Part shown: in pieces, positions 8,055-17,013 of the stretch | Layout: every line of letters begins with the position of its first letter | Position numbering within the stretch: position 1 is the stretch's first letter | Assembly (NCBI RefSeq): GCF_008386395.1 | Contig: NZ_CP043761.1 | Coordinates: 4,464,001 to 4,528,000 of the forward strand | Direction: 5' to 3' | Source: Paenibacillus sp. 37 | Lineage (GTDB): Bacteria; Bacillota; Bacilli; Paenibacillales; Paenibacillaceae | Length of the DNA: 64,000 nt | Made by a program: the position numbers and the translations under genes | The notes under the pieces: model-generated | Told to the model about the DNA's origin: nothing | Databases searched by the model: none | What the model saw: the letters and a program-made list of their open reading frames with translations, nothing else

Positions 8055-9135
8055 GACTGTACGCCTCCGTTGTATGAATTAACTGTTCAAGCTTCCCGGC
8101 AGCTTTGCCCGAATCTACCGCTTCTGCGGCAAGTGTGACTCCTTCAGCAATGCTATCTGCAAGACCGGATACATAGATGCACGCTCCGGCGTTCAACAGA
8201 ACAACATCGCGATAGGCACTCTGCTCACCCTGGAAGATCCTCTTAATAATTTCGGCATTCTGTGCCGCATCTCCTCCAAGCACCGCTTCGAGCGGATGCA
8301 TGGACAAGCCCATATCACGTGGATCAATATCATAGGTATGCACTTCACCATTGCGAAGTTCAGATACCTGAGTCGGTGCCGAGATACTGATTTCATCCAG
8401 ACCATCATGGCTGGCCACAACCAACGCTCTTTTGAGACCAAGGCGATTCAGTACTTCAGCAATCATCGGCGTCCGGGAACGATCATACAGGCCAAGCAAT
8501 TGGCGATCTGCTCCCGCAGGATTGGTTAATGGTCCGAGCATATTGAAAATGGTACGAACACCCAGCTCTTTTCTTGGTCCTGCCGCATGTCGCATGGAAG
8601 GGTGATATACCTGGGCAAAACAGAAGCAGATTCCGATATCATCCAGACATTGTCTGGCCTGCTCCCCGTTCAGATGGATATTTACACCGAGTGCCTCTAA
8701 TACATCTGCACTACCCGCTTTGCCTGAAGCTGAACGGTTGCCATGTTTGGCGACCCGAACCGAGACGGCCGAAGCAATAATGGCGGATGCTGTGGAAATA
8801 TTGAATTTGTGAATACCCGATCCACCTGTTCCACACGTATCCAGCAAGCCGCTACCATCCGTTAGAATTCGTCCGCCCTGACCACGCATGGCTTCAGCAA
8901 AACCGGTGATCTCATCCACCGTTTCCCCCTTCATCCGCAGTGCCATCAGCAAACCTCCGATTTGAGCCGGCGTTGCTTCACCTCTCATAATCGAGTACAT
9001 CAAATCTCTTGCTTCTGCTTGCTCCAGATGGCTGCCCTCTAGAATCTTCGCCAGGCCATTCTTCATGCCTTCCTCACGAGTGATCTCAGCAATGGGGGTT
9101 CCAGGGTTCTCATTCATTATTGGGTTTATGTTCAT
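8044..9135 (-). CDS. trpD: Anthranilate phosphoribosyltransferase
   Basis: A 363-aa enzyme that transfers phosphoribose from PRPP to anthranilate. The glycine-rich PRPP loop DTCGTGGSG lies near residue 100, followed by KHGNRSASGKAGSADVLE, a family signature that contacts both substrates. GPRKELGVRTIFN (about 188) and LGPLTNPA follow. The chosen ATG at 9135 follows GGAGAGACCGGAG; a later in-frame ATG at 9066 matches the usual N-terminus better in length, so about 20 residues at the start are uncertain. No glutamine-amidotransferase domain is fused. Confidence 0.95.
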   Translation of the reverse strand: MNINPIMNENPGTPIAEITREEGMKNGLAKILEGSHLEQAEARDLMYSIMRGEATPAQIGGLLMALRMKGETVDEITGFAEAMRGQGGRILTDGSGLLDTCGTGGSGIHKFNISTASAIIASAVSVRVAKHGNRSASGKAGSADVLEALGVNIHLNGEQARQCLDDIGICFCFAQVYHPSMRHAAGPRKELGVRTIFNMLGPLTNPAGADRQLLGLYDRSRTPMIAEVLNRLGLKRALVVASHDGLDEISISAPTQVSELRNGEVHTYDIDPRDMGLSMHPLEAVLGGDAAQNAEIIKRIFQGEQSAYRDVVLLNAGACIYVSGLADSIAEGVTLAAEAVDSGKAAGKLEQLIHTTEAYSHVS

Positions 9136-9152
9136 CTCCGGTCTCTCCTCTC

Positions 9153-10721
9153 TCAGTTCTTAGCGGCCGCTGGTGTGACAAAGTAGTCTGCATTGGCCAG
9201 TCTCAACGTGCTGTCCTTTTCTTTGGCAGGAAACATTGCTTCTGCTGTTCGAATCGCTTTGAGCAATGCTTTAGCTTTGTTAACCGTTTCCTCATATTCA
9301 TTCTCAGGCACAGAATCCCATACGATTCCGGCTCCGGCCTGTACATATGCTTTTCCTTTTTTGAAAATAATCGTACGAATCGTAATACAGGAGTCCATGT
9401 TACCCGAGAAACCAAGGTATCCGATTGCTCCTGCATAAGCACCCCGTGCCTCTTTCTCCAGTTCCGCGATAATCTCCATTGCTCGCAGTTTCGGTGCACC
9501 GGATACGGTACCCGCTGGCAAGCAAGAGAGGAATGCATCGAAGAAATCCTTATCTTCTCTAAGCTCGCCCGTAACGTTGGATACCATGTGCATCACGTGA
9601 GAATACCGTTCAATCTCCATGAACATGTCACACTTCACACTGCCAAAGCTGGATACCCGGCCCAGATCGTTACGCCCCAGATCAACCAGCATCAGATGCT
9701 CCGCGCGTTCCTTCTCATCCTGGAGCAGATCAGCAGCGAGTGCACGATCTTCCGCTTCGGTTGCCCCCCTTGGACGTGTGCCTGCAATCGGTCGTGTCTC
9801 CACACGATTCCCGTCCACCTTGACCAGCGCTTCAGGCGAAGTACCCACGATAATCTCATCATCCATTTTGAGGTAGTACATATAAGGTGATGGATTCAGG
9901 GTCCGAAGCACACGATACACGTGAAGCGGAGAAACTTCCGTATCAATGTGGAAACGCTGGGATAATACCACTTGAAAAATATCACCTGCGCGAATGTAAT
10001 CTTTGGCTTGCTCCACATTACCGATAAACTGCTCTTTCGTGAGGTTCGAGCGGATGTCACCCAGTTCAATGTCTCCCGGAATGGAACGCGGATTCAGGTT
10101 CTCCCCTGGTCCTTGCTGCTGCAAACGTTCTGCGGCCTGCTCCAGCTTCTCCGAAGTCACTGCATACGCTTGACGTATCTCGTCATCCGTTGCACCGTCC
10201 TTGACGTGTACATTACCAACGAGCAACATCTGCTGCTTCACATGGTCAAACACGATAATCTGGTCACAGAACATAAAACGGATGTCATCCATATTCAGAT
10301 CATCCAGCGCGTGGGCTGGAAGCTTCTCATAATAGGACAGCAGATCATATCCGAAGAAACCAATTGCCCCACCTGTGAATGGTGGCAGTTCATCATCTTT
10401 TGGACTGCGGTACTTACGCAGCAGTGCTTTCAGTTCTTCGATCGGTTTGCCTGGCAATTCACGAGTCTTCCCTGCTTCTTCTACAACAATCCGGCCCTTC
10501 TTGGCCGAAATCATCAGGAACGGATCTGTACCGATGAACGAGTATCTCGCCCATTGAATACCACCCTCTACACTTTCCAGCAGGAATGCCCGGTCGTTGT
10601 CAGCATAACGGCGGAATATACGAATCGGAGTCTCCATATCTGCCAGAATCCGTTTGACTACCGGAATCAGATTATACTCATTCGACATTTTCAGTACTTG
10701 ATTAACGTTTGGCGTTATCAT
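9153..10721 (-). CDS. trpE: Anthranilate synthase component I
   Basis: A 522-aa chorismate-binding enzyme that makes anthranilate from chorismate and ammonia; it is the first committed and normally tryptophan-inhibited step. The chorismate-binding core shows RPIAGTRPRGATEAED (about 325) and VDLGRNDLGRV (about 357), CLPAGTVSGAPKLRAM (about 414) and AGAGIVWDSVPENEYEET (about 473). An N-terminal regulatory domain precedes it. AAAGGA precedes the ATG at 10721; a TTG directly before it could also serve. No trpG follows, so the glutaminase subunit must come from elsewhere, as with the shared PabA/TrpG in the B. subtilis folate operon. Confidence 0.97.
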   Translation of the reverse strand: MITPNVNQVLKMSNEYNLIPVVKRILADMETPIRIFRRYADNDRAFLLESVEGGIQWARYSFIGTDPFLMISAKKGRIVVEEAGKTRELPGKPIEELKALLRKYRSPKDDELPPFTGGAIGFFGYDLLSYYEKLPAHALDDLNMDDIRFMFCDQIIVFDHVKQQMLLVGNVHVKDGATDDEIRQAYAVTSEKLEQAAERLQQQGPGENLNPRSIPGDIELGDIRSNLTKEQFIGNVEQAKDYIRAGDIFQVVLSQRFHIDTEVSPLHVYRVLRTLNPSPYMYYLKMDDEIIVGTSPEALVKVDGNRVETRPIAGTRPRGATEAEDRALAADLLQDEKERAEHLMLVDLGRNDLGRVSSFGSVKCDMFMEIERYSHVMHMVSNVTGELREDKDFFDAFLSCLPAGTVSGAPKLRAMEIIAELEKEARGAYAGAIGYLGFSGNMDSCITIRTIIFKKGKAYVQAGAGIVWDSVPENEYEETVNKAKALLKAIRTAEAMFPAKEKDSTLRLANADYFVTPAAAKN

Positions 10722-10741
10722 CAAATCACGTCCTTTCAGAT

Positions 10742-10969
10742 TTATATAAGTTCAACTAGAGAGGTTTACACTGAACACTCCGATGACAGAACAACCTTCC
10801 GATCGCTGTTATCCCCAGATTTTTTTGACTCCCTTTCTAAAGGGAAAATCCGGTGATAGCGTATGCTTCCGATGTAGCTTTCTTTCAGAAAGCTTTTAGG
10901 CGAACGCTCCGCTTCAACAGGTTATTTCTGTCCTCTCCGTTTGTGTAAAAAGTTTAGTTGAACCTATAA
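10742..10969. repeat. MITE-like inverted-repeat element in the trp leader
   Basis: About 228 bp with inverted ends: 10742-10758 reads TTATATAAGTTCAACTA, and the complement of 10955-10969 reads TTATAGGTTCAACTA. Similarity continues inward on both arms (TTTACAC, then GACAGAA...AACCT in the same order). The centre holds two hairpins, CCCTTTCTAAAGGG near 10841-10854 and AGCTTTCTTTCAGAAAGCT near 10876-10894. There is no coding potential. It sits between the trp attenuator terminator and the trpE ribosome site, so it is transcribed as part of the trpE leader. No second copy was seen in the window and no clear target duplication was found. Confidence 0.6.
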
Positions 10970-10992
10970 GGGTAGAAGAAAAGGTTATATGT

Positions 10993-11022
10993 AAAAAAAA
11001 CCTCTACCATCAGGTAGAGGTT
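10993..11022 (-). terminator. trp leader attenuator terminator
   Basis: A perfect 10-bp stem AACCTCTACC/GGTAGAGGTT with a 4-base loop, followed by eight T on the minus strand. It lies about 330 bases downstream of the TRAP site. Its 5' arm contains CUCUAC, which can pair with the GUAGAG copies in the TRAP site, giving the alternative antiterminator fold. Binding of TRAP would release this arm and allow termination. Confidence 0.75.
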
Positions 11023-11348
11023 TGGTTATAAGCTGTATTCAACAGGGTGATGCTTCATAAATAACAAGTCCCTATACTTCGCCGTCGGATTATTCACAGG
11101 TCGCTGAATTAATGCATCTCACATCATCCAATTCGGGAAAATATATCAGTTATAACACTTCAACTACTCATTCCAATATTTCGTAAAATATAGGAAAGTG
11201 CATTGATTGTGTTTATACCAAAATAATATATCAAAATAAAGATGTCCAATGACACGTTTATTTTCCCTGTTCCTGTTACCTATTCCGTAGCACGACGTAC
11301 CGTGAATCAGTTGACCGGTTTCTGTTGCCCCGGTTACCACCCACTGGA

Positions 11349-11402
11349 CTCTGCTAATACTCCACTAGCTCAGCTGCTCTCAGCTCAATCTCTACTCTAC
11401 TC
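11349..11402 (-). promoter_or_regulatory. TRAP (MtrB) RNA-binding site of the trp operon
   Basis: Reading the minus strand from 11402 down there are eleven NAG triplets: eight GAG, two UAG and one CAG. They are separated by 1-3 bases (mostly 2). Eleven is the number of RNA pockets in the TRAP ring, and the B. subtilis trp leader has eleven (G/U)AG repeats. The site begins only a few bases after the predicted transcription start. mtrB itself is at 20875-21096. Confidence 0.85.
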
Positions 11403-11413
11403 AACTGGTTCTC

Positions 11414-11442
11414 ACTATACATCATTATGATCGGTTTGACAA
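11414..11442 (-). promoter_or_regulatory. Promoter of the trp operon leader
   Basis: TTGTCA (11437-11442) and TATAGT (11414-11419) are separated by 17 bases, directly after the aroH stop codon. Transcription would start near 11407-11410, giving a leader of about 690 bases before trpE. Position and arrangement match the internal trpE promoter of B. subtilis. Confidence 0.75.
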
Positions 11443-11450
11443 CCCACTAC

Positions 11451-11837
11451 TTAAGAGCCAGAAGGTGTTGCCAAATCCGGACGTAATGCCTGTGCACCGT
11501 TTAGATACACATGGTTGATTTCATTCTGAGCTTTGTTTGTATTGACATGCACCATGAAACGAATGCACTGCGCCAAGGCATCTTTAACAGGAACCTCCAG
11601 TGCACACATTAGTGGTACGAGTTCCCAGCCATCCAGTTGGCGAATAGCTTTTGCCGGGAATGCAGCATCCAGATCCCCAGTTAACGTAATCCACACACTG
11701 CAGATATCTTCCGGTTGGATCTCATTGCGATCCACGATCTCCTGCAACAATACAGCCGTTTCCTTCAAAATCTGTTCTTCGTTGTTCTGCGTGACCGTTG
11801 TAGCCCCGCGAATTCCCCGTGTGACCATTGCTGTCAT
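11451..11837 (-). CDS. aroH: Chorismate mutase, AroH class
   Basis: A 128-aa monofunctional mutase that converts chorismate to prephenate, feeding the tyrosine and phenylalanine branches. MVTRGIRGATTV near the N-terminus has the active-site Arg of the trimeric B. subtilis AroH fold. CALEVPVKDALAQCIR (about 88) and HVYLNGAQALRPDL (about 109) are also family segments. The ATG at 11837 overlaps the aroB stop (ATGA); a second ATG at 11828 is an equally possible start. It is the last gene before the trp promoter and leader. Confidence 0.95.
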   Translation of the reverse strand: MTAMVTRGIRGATTVTQNNEEQILKETAVLLQEIVDRNEIQPEDICSVWITLTGDLDAAFPAKAIRQLDGWELVPLMCALEVPVKDALAQCIRFMVHVNTNKAQNEINHVYLNGAQALRPDLATPSGS

Positions 11838-12928
11838 TCTCCCTTCCTGAGCATTTCAATGACGTCCCGAACTGCCGACACAGGTACGTCCTTCACAATT
11901 CTTGCAGCCCCAATCCGATCAGGAATGATAAACACCATATGACCTTCACGGAACTTTTTGTCATGCATCATCGCTTCCATTAGTGCATCCGTGTCGAGAT
12001 GCGCAGGCATCGTTGTTGGAAGGCGAAGTGAACGCAACATGCGGACTGTATCTTCATAGAGCCCTGCTGGCGCACCAAGCTTCTCACCAAGCAATGCTGA
12101 TCCAGCCATACCGATCGAGATCGCTTCTCCGTGCAGGAATTCTCCATAACCGGCAATCGCTTCAATGGCATGACCAATCGTATGTCCCAGGTTCAACAGC
12201 GCACGTTCACCATTTTCCCGTTCGTCTCTGGATACAATCTCTGCCTTAATGCCACATCCACGCTCCAAGCCGTATCCAAGTGCTTCCGGATTAAGCGCAA
12301 GCAGTTCTTCCGCATGTTCCTCACACCAATGTGCAAAAGCCTCATCACGGATCAGTCCGTGCTTCAACATCTCTGACAACCCCGCCGATACATCTCGCGA
12401 CGGCAAGGATTGAAGTGTGTCCACATCATAGAGTACAAGCTCGGGCTGGTGAAATGCACCGATCATATTTTTGGCCAGCGGATGATTGACAGCCACCTTG
12501 CCGCCTACACTGCTGTCATGCGCCAAAATCGTTGTAGGTACTTGAACAAACTTGATTCCACGCATATATGTAGCGGCAACAAAGCCAGCCAGATCACCTA
12601 CGACACCACCACCTAGGGCCAGAATCGCAGAACTCCGATCCAGTTTGCCTTCGATCGCAACGGTCATCATATCCTGATACACCGAAAGGGATTTCGATGT
12701 TTCACCAGCGGGCACAACCGCCGATACGACTGTATAACCAGCCGTACGCAGCGTTTGCTCCAAACCTGACAAGTATTTGGGAGCCACATTTTCATCTGTA
12801 ATGATGAGTAGAGGACTTTTTTTGGTCAAGCCATATTGCTCAAAATATTGAGGGGCTTGTGCCAATAGGCCGCTACCAATCAGAATCGGATATGAGCGTT
12901 CCTCCAACTGTACCGTCAGCTGACGCAT
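11834..12928 (-). CDS. aroB: 3-Dehydroquinate synthase
   Basis: A 364-aa NAD- and metal-dependent enzyme that cyclises DAHP to 3-dehydroquinate in the shikimate pathway. Visible are GGGVVGDLAGFVA (NAD site), KFVQVPTTILAHDSSVGGKVAVN, KAEIVSRDERENG and LNLGHTIGHAIEA (metal-binding His). The ATG at 12928 is chosen because GGAG stands upstream and MRQLTVQLEERSYPI is the normal N-terminus. A longer frame reaches into aroC and is rejected. The gene starts two bases after aroC ends. Confidence 0.97.
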   Translation of the reverse strand: MRQLTVQLEERSYPILIGSGLLAQAPQYFEQYGLTKKSPLLIITDENVAPKYLSGLEQTLRTAGYTVVSAVVPAGETSKSLSVYQDMMTVAIEGKLDRSSAILALGGGVVGDLAGFVAATYMRGIKFVQVPTTILAHDSSVGGKVAVNHPLAKNMIGAFHQPELVLYDVDTLQSLPSRDVSAGLSEMLKHGLIRDEAFAHWCEEHAEELLALNPEALGYGLERGCGIKAEIVSRDERENGERALLNLGHTIGHAIEAIAGYGEFLHGEAISIGMAGSALLGEKLGAPAGLYEDTVRMLRSLRLPTTMPAHLDTDALMEAMMHDKKFREGHMVFIIPDRIGAARIVKDVPVSAVRDVIEMLRKGE

Positions 12929-12929
12929 A

Positions 12930-14099
12930 TTAGTAATTCTCCAGTTGAGCGTTATAATTAGCAACATTGGCACGGATCTCTTCCATGGAATCCCCGCCGA
13001 ATTTCTCCAGGAATGCCTTGGCAATTTCCCACGCTACAACATGCTCCATAACCACACTCGCTGCTGGTACAGCACAAGCATCCGAGCGCTCAACCTGAGC
13101 CGTAAATGCTTCTTTTGTATCAATATCGACACTTTGCAGTGGCTTATACAACGTTGGAATCGGCTTCATCACACCACGTACAACGACTGGCATACCGTTT
13201 GTCATACCACCTTCGAACCCACCCAGACGGTTGGTTGCCCGGTGGTAGCCGCGCTCGTCCGTATGCATGATTTCATCATGCACCTGTGATCCCCGAATGA
13301 CTCCAGCTTCGAATCCGATACCAATCTCTACACCTTTGAATGCATTAATGGACATTACGCCTTGAGCGATTCGTGCATCCAGCTTGCGATCGTATTGAAC
13401 ATAACTACCAAGACCAATAGGTACACCTTCAACGATACATTCCACTATTCCTCCGATGGAATCGCCTTCTTGTTTAATCTGGTCGATGTAGGCTTCCATC
13501 TTCTTCTCTGTCTCAGCATCCGTAACACGTACAGAGGAAGCTTCTGTCACTGCGATCAGTTCATCAATCGGAAGGTCCTGATATGGAGCTTCGATCTCTC
13601 CAATACGAAGTACACGTCCAGCTACCTTGATTCCGAATTCAGCCAGGAATTGACGTGCAATGGCACCACATGCCACACGTACCGTTGTCTCACGTGCACT
13701 GGAGCGCTCCAGTACGTTACGCAAGTCTTTGAGATTATACTTGAGTCCACCGTTCAGATCAGCGTGCCCTGGACGTGGACGATGAACGCGACGTTTTTCT
13801 TCGTCACTGCCTTCAATCGGCTCAATATTCATAATATTCTGCCAATGTTTCCAGTCGTTATTTTGAACAACCAGCGCTACCGGAGCACCTGTTGTATATC
13901 CGTGACGGATACCACCAACGAAATTCGCCTGATCCTTCTCGATCTGCATCCGGCGTCCACGGCCATATCCCTTTTGGCGGCGGTGAAGCTGGAAATTCAG
14001 TTCTTCAAAATCAATCGTCAAATTACTTGGCAATCCTTCAATAATAGCGGTCAATTGGGGTCCGTGCGTCTCCCCTGCGGTTAAATAGCGTAAACTCAT
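12930..14099 (-). CDS. aroC: Chorismate synthase
   Basis: A 389-aa FMN-dependent enzyme making chorismate from EPSP (called aroF in B. subtilis). The start [14 protein letters not shown] is the family signature, with [12 protein letters not shown] (about residues 41-52), [13 protein letters not shown] (about 111), [18 protein letters not shown] (about 128) and [14 protein letters not shown] (about 293). AAAGGGGGAA precedes the ATG at 14099. It is the first gene of the supraoperon, behind the promoter at 14162-14190. Confidence 0.97.
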   Translation of the reverse strand: MSLRYLTAGETHGPQLTAIIEGLPSNLTIDFEELNFQLHRRQKGYGRGRRMQIEKDQANFVGGIRHGYTTGAPVALVVQNNDWKHWQNIMNIEPIEGSDEEKRRVHRPRPGHADLNGGLKYNLKDLRNVLERSSARETTVRVACGAIARQFLAEFGIKVAGRVLRIGEIEAPYQDLPIDELIAVTEASSVRVTDAETEKKMEAYIDQIKQEGDSIGGIVECIVEGVPIGLGSYVQYDRKLDARIAQGVMSINAFKGVEIGIGFEAGVIRGSQVHDEIMHTDERGYHRATNRLGGFEGGMTNGMPVVVRGVMKPIPTLYKPLQSVDIDTKEAFTAQVERSDACAVPAASVVMEHVVAWEIAKAFLEKFGGDSMEEIRANVANYNAQLENY

Positions 14100-14161
14100 A
14101 ATACGTTCCCCCTTTAAACTGTTAAACTTCACATTGCTAAAATCCCATAATTTCTTTGCTT

Positions 14162-14190
14162 ATTATAGTATAGCTGACCGGCTTTGACAA
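14162..14190 (-). promoter_or_regulatory. Sigma-A promoter upstream of aroC
   Basis: TTGTCA (14185-14190), a 17-base spacer and TATAAT (14162-14167) lie 63 bases before the aroC start. It is probably the main promoter of aroC-aroB-aroH and, by read-through, of the downstream genes. Confidence 0.75.
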
Positions 14191-14227
14191 GAAAGTCGGC
14201 TCTTTCTTGTACTTGGTATACAAATAA

Positions 14228-14260
14228 CCGCCTGAACACATGTACATGTGCTTCAGACGG
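14228..14260 (-). terminator. Hairpin terminator after cheR
   Basis: A long near-perfect stem (CCGTCTGAA... with CATGTACATG at its tip, back to TTCAGGCGG) stands 18 bases after the cheR stop. The following tract is only TTATTTGT, so it may be a moderate terminator. Confidence 0.6.
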
Positions 14261-14277
14261 CTGAACAACCATTATCA

Positions 14278-15072
14278 TTATTTTTTCCGATAGAAGAATG
14301 TCTCTGCTGTCTCCAGACCATATTGTCCCGGGGAGAAGATCTGCTCCGTACTACCCACAAACAAAATACCGCCTGGACGCAAACTTGCTGCAAATTTATG
14401 ATACAACAGATTTTTGGCTTCCTCGGTAAAATAGATCATGACATTTCGGCACACAATCAGATCGTACCCATCGTCAAAACGGTCCACCAGCAAATTTTGT
14501 TTCATGAACTTGATCGAATTTTTGAGTTGCTCATCAATACGGTATACCAAGCCATCCTGCTTGAAGTAACGGTTCGCCGTTTCCTTTGGCACATCCTTAA
14601 GTGAGCGTTCCATATAACGCCCTTCCTTGGCTTTGGCCAATGCGCCTTCATCCAGATCACTTGCCGTAATGGAGCTGTCCTTCAAAATGCCCATCGTGTC
14701 CAGAATCATGGCGAGTGTATAAGGTTCTTCACCTGTTGAACAGGCTGCACTCCAAACTTTAGCACGACGCTTGGACCCCAGCAGCTCAGGCAGAATTTCG
14801 TCCCGCAGCACTTCCCAACGATTGGGATTACGCCAGAATTCCGACACGTTAATCGTCATACGATCAAGGAACTCGTAGAACAATGATTTATCTTTCTGCA
14901 TAGCTTCAAAAAAGTTAGAAAATGTATGAAACCCGTTTTTGTTGCGAAGTGTGGTCAGCCTTCTTTTCATCTGGCCTTCCTTGTATTGAGCAAGATCAAT
15001 GCCTGTGCTCTCTTTGATTTTACGAATGAATCCGGTGTAATCCGGGTCTAGTAGTTGTTCTTGCTCCAGCAT
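14278..15072 (-). CDS. cheR: Chemotaxis protein methyltransferase CheR
   Basis: A 264-aa SAM-dependent enzyme that methylates glutamates of chemoreceptors. An all-helical N-terminal domain (about 1-85) is followed by the Rossmann methyltransferase domain with [17 protein letters not shown] (about 109, SAM-binding) and [12 protein letters not shown] (about 204). AAAAGGGTGA precedes the ATG. Its location between ndk and aroC is the same as in B. subtilis, where cheR is separate from the main che operon. Confidence 0.95.
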   Translation of the reverse strand: MLEQEQLLDPDYTGFIRKIKESTGIDLAQYKEGQMKRRLTTLRNKNGFHTFSNFFEAMQKDKSLFYEFLDRMTINVSEFWRNPNRWEVLRDEILPELLGSKRRAKVWSAACSTGEEPYTLAMILDTMGILKDSSITASDLDEGALAKAKEGRYMERSLKDVPKETANRYFKQDGLVYRIDEQLKNSIKFMKQNLLVDRFDDGYDLIVCRNVMIYFTEEAKNLLYHKFAASLRPGGILFVGSTEQIFSPGQYGLETAETFFYRKK

Positions 15073-15097
15073 CGTGTATCACCCTTTTGGCTAATAA

Positions 15098-15541
15098 TTA
15101 CAACCAGGCTGCGATGCTCTTGTCGTATACCACCAGTTCATCTGAAGCAAAGAAATTTGCTGCTTCACGGGAAGCACTTTCCGGTGAATCTGCCCCATGA
15201 ATCAGATTATGTGGTGTGTGGCTGGCGAAGTCTCCGCGAATGGTACCCGGAGCTGCTTCCTTCACATTGGTTTTTCCGATGACGATGCGCGCAAGCGCCA
15301 CAATATCGTCGCCTTCCCACACCATGGCAAATACAGGCCCAGATGTGATAAAACGAACCAAATCATCGAAAAACGGTTTACCCTCATGTTCAGCATAATG
15401 GCGTTTTGCCTGATCCTCAGACATCTGTACCAATTTGCCTGCCACCAACTTAAATCCTTTGTCTTCCAGACGGCTAATAATTCGACCGATCAATCCACGC
15501 TGCACACCATCCGGCTTCACCATCAAAAATGTACGATCCAT
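15098..15541 (-). CDS. ndk: Nucleoside diphosphate kinase
   Basis: A 147-aa enzyme that equilibrates nucleoside di- and triphosphates through a phosphohistidine. [19 protein letters not shown] is the normal N-terminus, and [12 protein letters not shown] near residue 115 holds the catalytic His. The ATG at 15541 follows GAGGAGTGAGCTG; an upstream in-frame start is rejected. It lies 25 bases upstream of cheR. Confidence 0.97.
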   Translation of the reverse strand: MDRTFLMVKPDGVQRGLIGRIISRLEDKGFKLVAGKLVQMSEDQAKRHYAEHEGKPFFDDLVRFITSGPVFAMVWEGDDIVALARIVIGKTNVKEAAPGTIRGDFASHTPHNLIHGADSPESASREAANFFASDELVVYDKSIAAWL

Positions 15542-15695
15542 CAGCTCACTCCTCACTCACGGTTCAAAGTTAATCACTATGTAAACGCAATCCCTCTGAT
15601 TGTAACATACATGTCCAAATCCTCCCAATGAGGAATCTCACAGTTCTGTTCATCTTTGGGTATGAGTAATACGAGAGTTGAAGGTCATACATTGT

Positions 15696-16670
15696 TTAAT
15701 GCGTACGTTTAACCACAAAATGAGCGATATCACGCAGGTTTTTGGTCGTCTTGATGTTAGGTAGCTGATCGAGAGCATCGAGCGCTTTCTTCATATATCG
15801 GTCAGCAAGGGCTTCTGCTTTAGCAATTCCTTGACTTTGGCGAATCATTCCAATTGCATCCGATGCACTTGCCCGTCCTTCTTCATGCTGGACACGGGAA
15901 ATCTCCTTAAGCAAAGGTTCCCGCAGATTGGATTCTTCTAGGGCATAAAGTACAGGAAGAGTGATATTTCCTTGCTTCATGTCACTGCCAGGTGGCTTGC
16001 CAAGTTGTTTCTCGGTACCTACCAGATCAAGTACATCATCTTGGATCTGGAAAGCCATCCCCACATTGTATCCGTACGTATACAGCAGGGAAGAAACATG
16101 CTCAGGCGCACGTGTAGCCAATGCCCCTAACTGACAGCTAACGGCAATCAGAAGTGCTGTTTTGCGGCGAATCCGCAGCAGATAGTTACGAACACTTTGT
16201 CCCGTATTGAAAAAATCGCGAATTTGCTCCATCTCACCAATGGACATCTGTACCATAGCTTTGGCAAGGATACGATGAATAGCTGGATCGGATAATCCGG
16301 CAGTCATTTCAAGTGCCTTACCGTAGATATAGTCTCCTGTGTACATGGCAATCCGATTATCCCATTTTGACTTCACCGTGGGTTTGCCACGGCGTGTCTC
16401 CGCATTATCAATGACATCATCGTGAACGAGGGATGCCGAATGAATGAGTTCCAGCGGAACCGCAACCAGCTTCAGACGTTCAATGTCGTATGTACCAAAT
16501 TTCCCACCAAGTAACACAAAAACAGGCCGTAACCGTTTTCCTCCTGCTTTGAGCAAATGAAGTGACGTTTCACTCAGCAGCTTCTGTTCTCCTCGAACAC
16601 TGCGATACAACTCTTTCTCAATGTAATCCATGTCCTTTTTTAACAACCCGAAAATATCCAATAGTTTCAT
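15696..16670 (-). CDS. hepT: Heptaprenyl diphosphate synthase component II
   Basis: A 324-aa trans-prenyltransferase that extends farnesyl diphosphate to heptaprenyl diphosphate for the menaquinone side chain, acting with HepS. Both Asp-rich motifs are present: the first in HDDVIDNAETRRGKP (about residues 79-93), the second in FQIQDDVLDLVGT (about 207-219). LLKAGGKRLRP (about 40) is the family signature. The start has only a weak GGGTGA ribosome site. A 75-codon frame upstream overlaps it by ATGA but is not convincing as a gene. Confidence 0.95.
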   Translation of the reverse strand: MKLLDIFGLLKKDMDYIEKELYRSVRGEQKLLSETSLHLLKAGGKRLRPVFVLLGGKFGTYDIERLKLVAVPLELIHSASLVHDDVIDNAETRRGKPTVKSKWDNRIAMYTGDYIYGKALEMTAGLSDPAIHRILAKAMVQMSIGEMEQIRDFFNTGQSVRNYLLRIRRKTALLIAVSCQLGALATRAPEHVSSLLYTYGYNVGMAFQIQDDVLDLVGTEKQLGKPPGSDMKQGNITLPVLYALEESNLREPLLKEISRVQHEEGRASASDAIGMIRQSQGIAKAEALADRYMKKALDALDQLPNIKTTKNLRDIAHFVVKRTH

Positions 16671-17013
16671 TCGTTCACCCGTATCAGCGTATTGTCAGTC
16701 CATAAATTCATGCTTACCTTCCCCTCCAGCAAGTCGGGCCTGCAGGCATTACGAAAAACCCGGCTTACCGTTCTTGCTTGTGTTGTTCTATAAGGTAATC
16801 TAACGTGTTTTTCTTCTCCGAATGTCATAGCCGACACCCGAAAATTAAACTCTGCGACTTGTTCTGAAACAAAATACAGAAGTTGCCGGAGCATGGGTCA
16901 AGACTGTGGTTCATGAAGACTCACCATCAGTGCTCACCAATACCCCGGGATTCGGGGGACAAATAAACCGAGCAACACTTTGGCAAAAAACAGCCTTGTA
17001 TCGAACTCAGTCG
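16671..17013 (-). other. 343-bp gap between ubiX and hepT with an unconvincing 75-codon frame
   Basis: No recognisable gene. A frame from ATG 16894 to the stop at 16667 encodes 75 residues. It overlaps the hepT start by ATGA, which could mean coupling. However, it has no ribosome site, an in-frame TGA stands one codon before its ATG, and no family is recognised. Near its end, GGAGGGGAAGG precedes an in-frame ATG that would give only a 14-codon peptide running into hepT. The rest of the gap shows no terminator. Confidence 0.4.

Noticed and set aside
5333..10721. Search for a trpG gene or a TrpE-G or TrpG-D fusion
   Set aside because: TrpE and TrpD have normal single-domain lengths and no amidotransferase motif was found; the subunit must be encoded elsewhere.
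11834..13024. aroB starting at 13024
   Set aside because: It would add 32 residues overlapping aroC; the ATG at 12928 has a ribosome site and the usual N-terminus.
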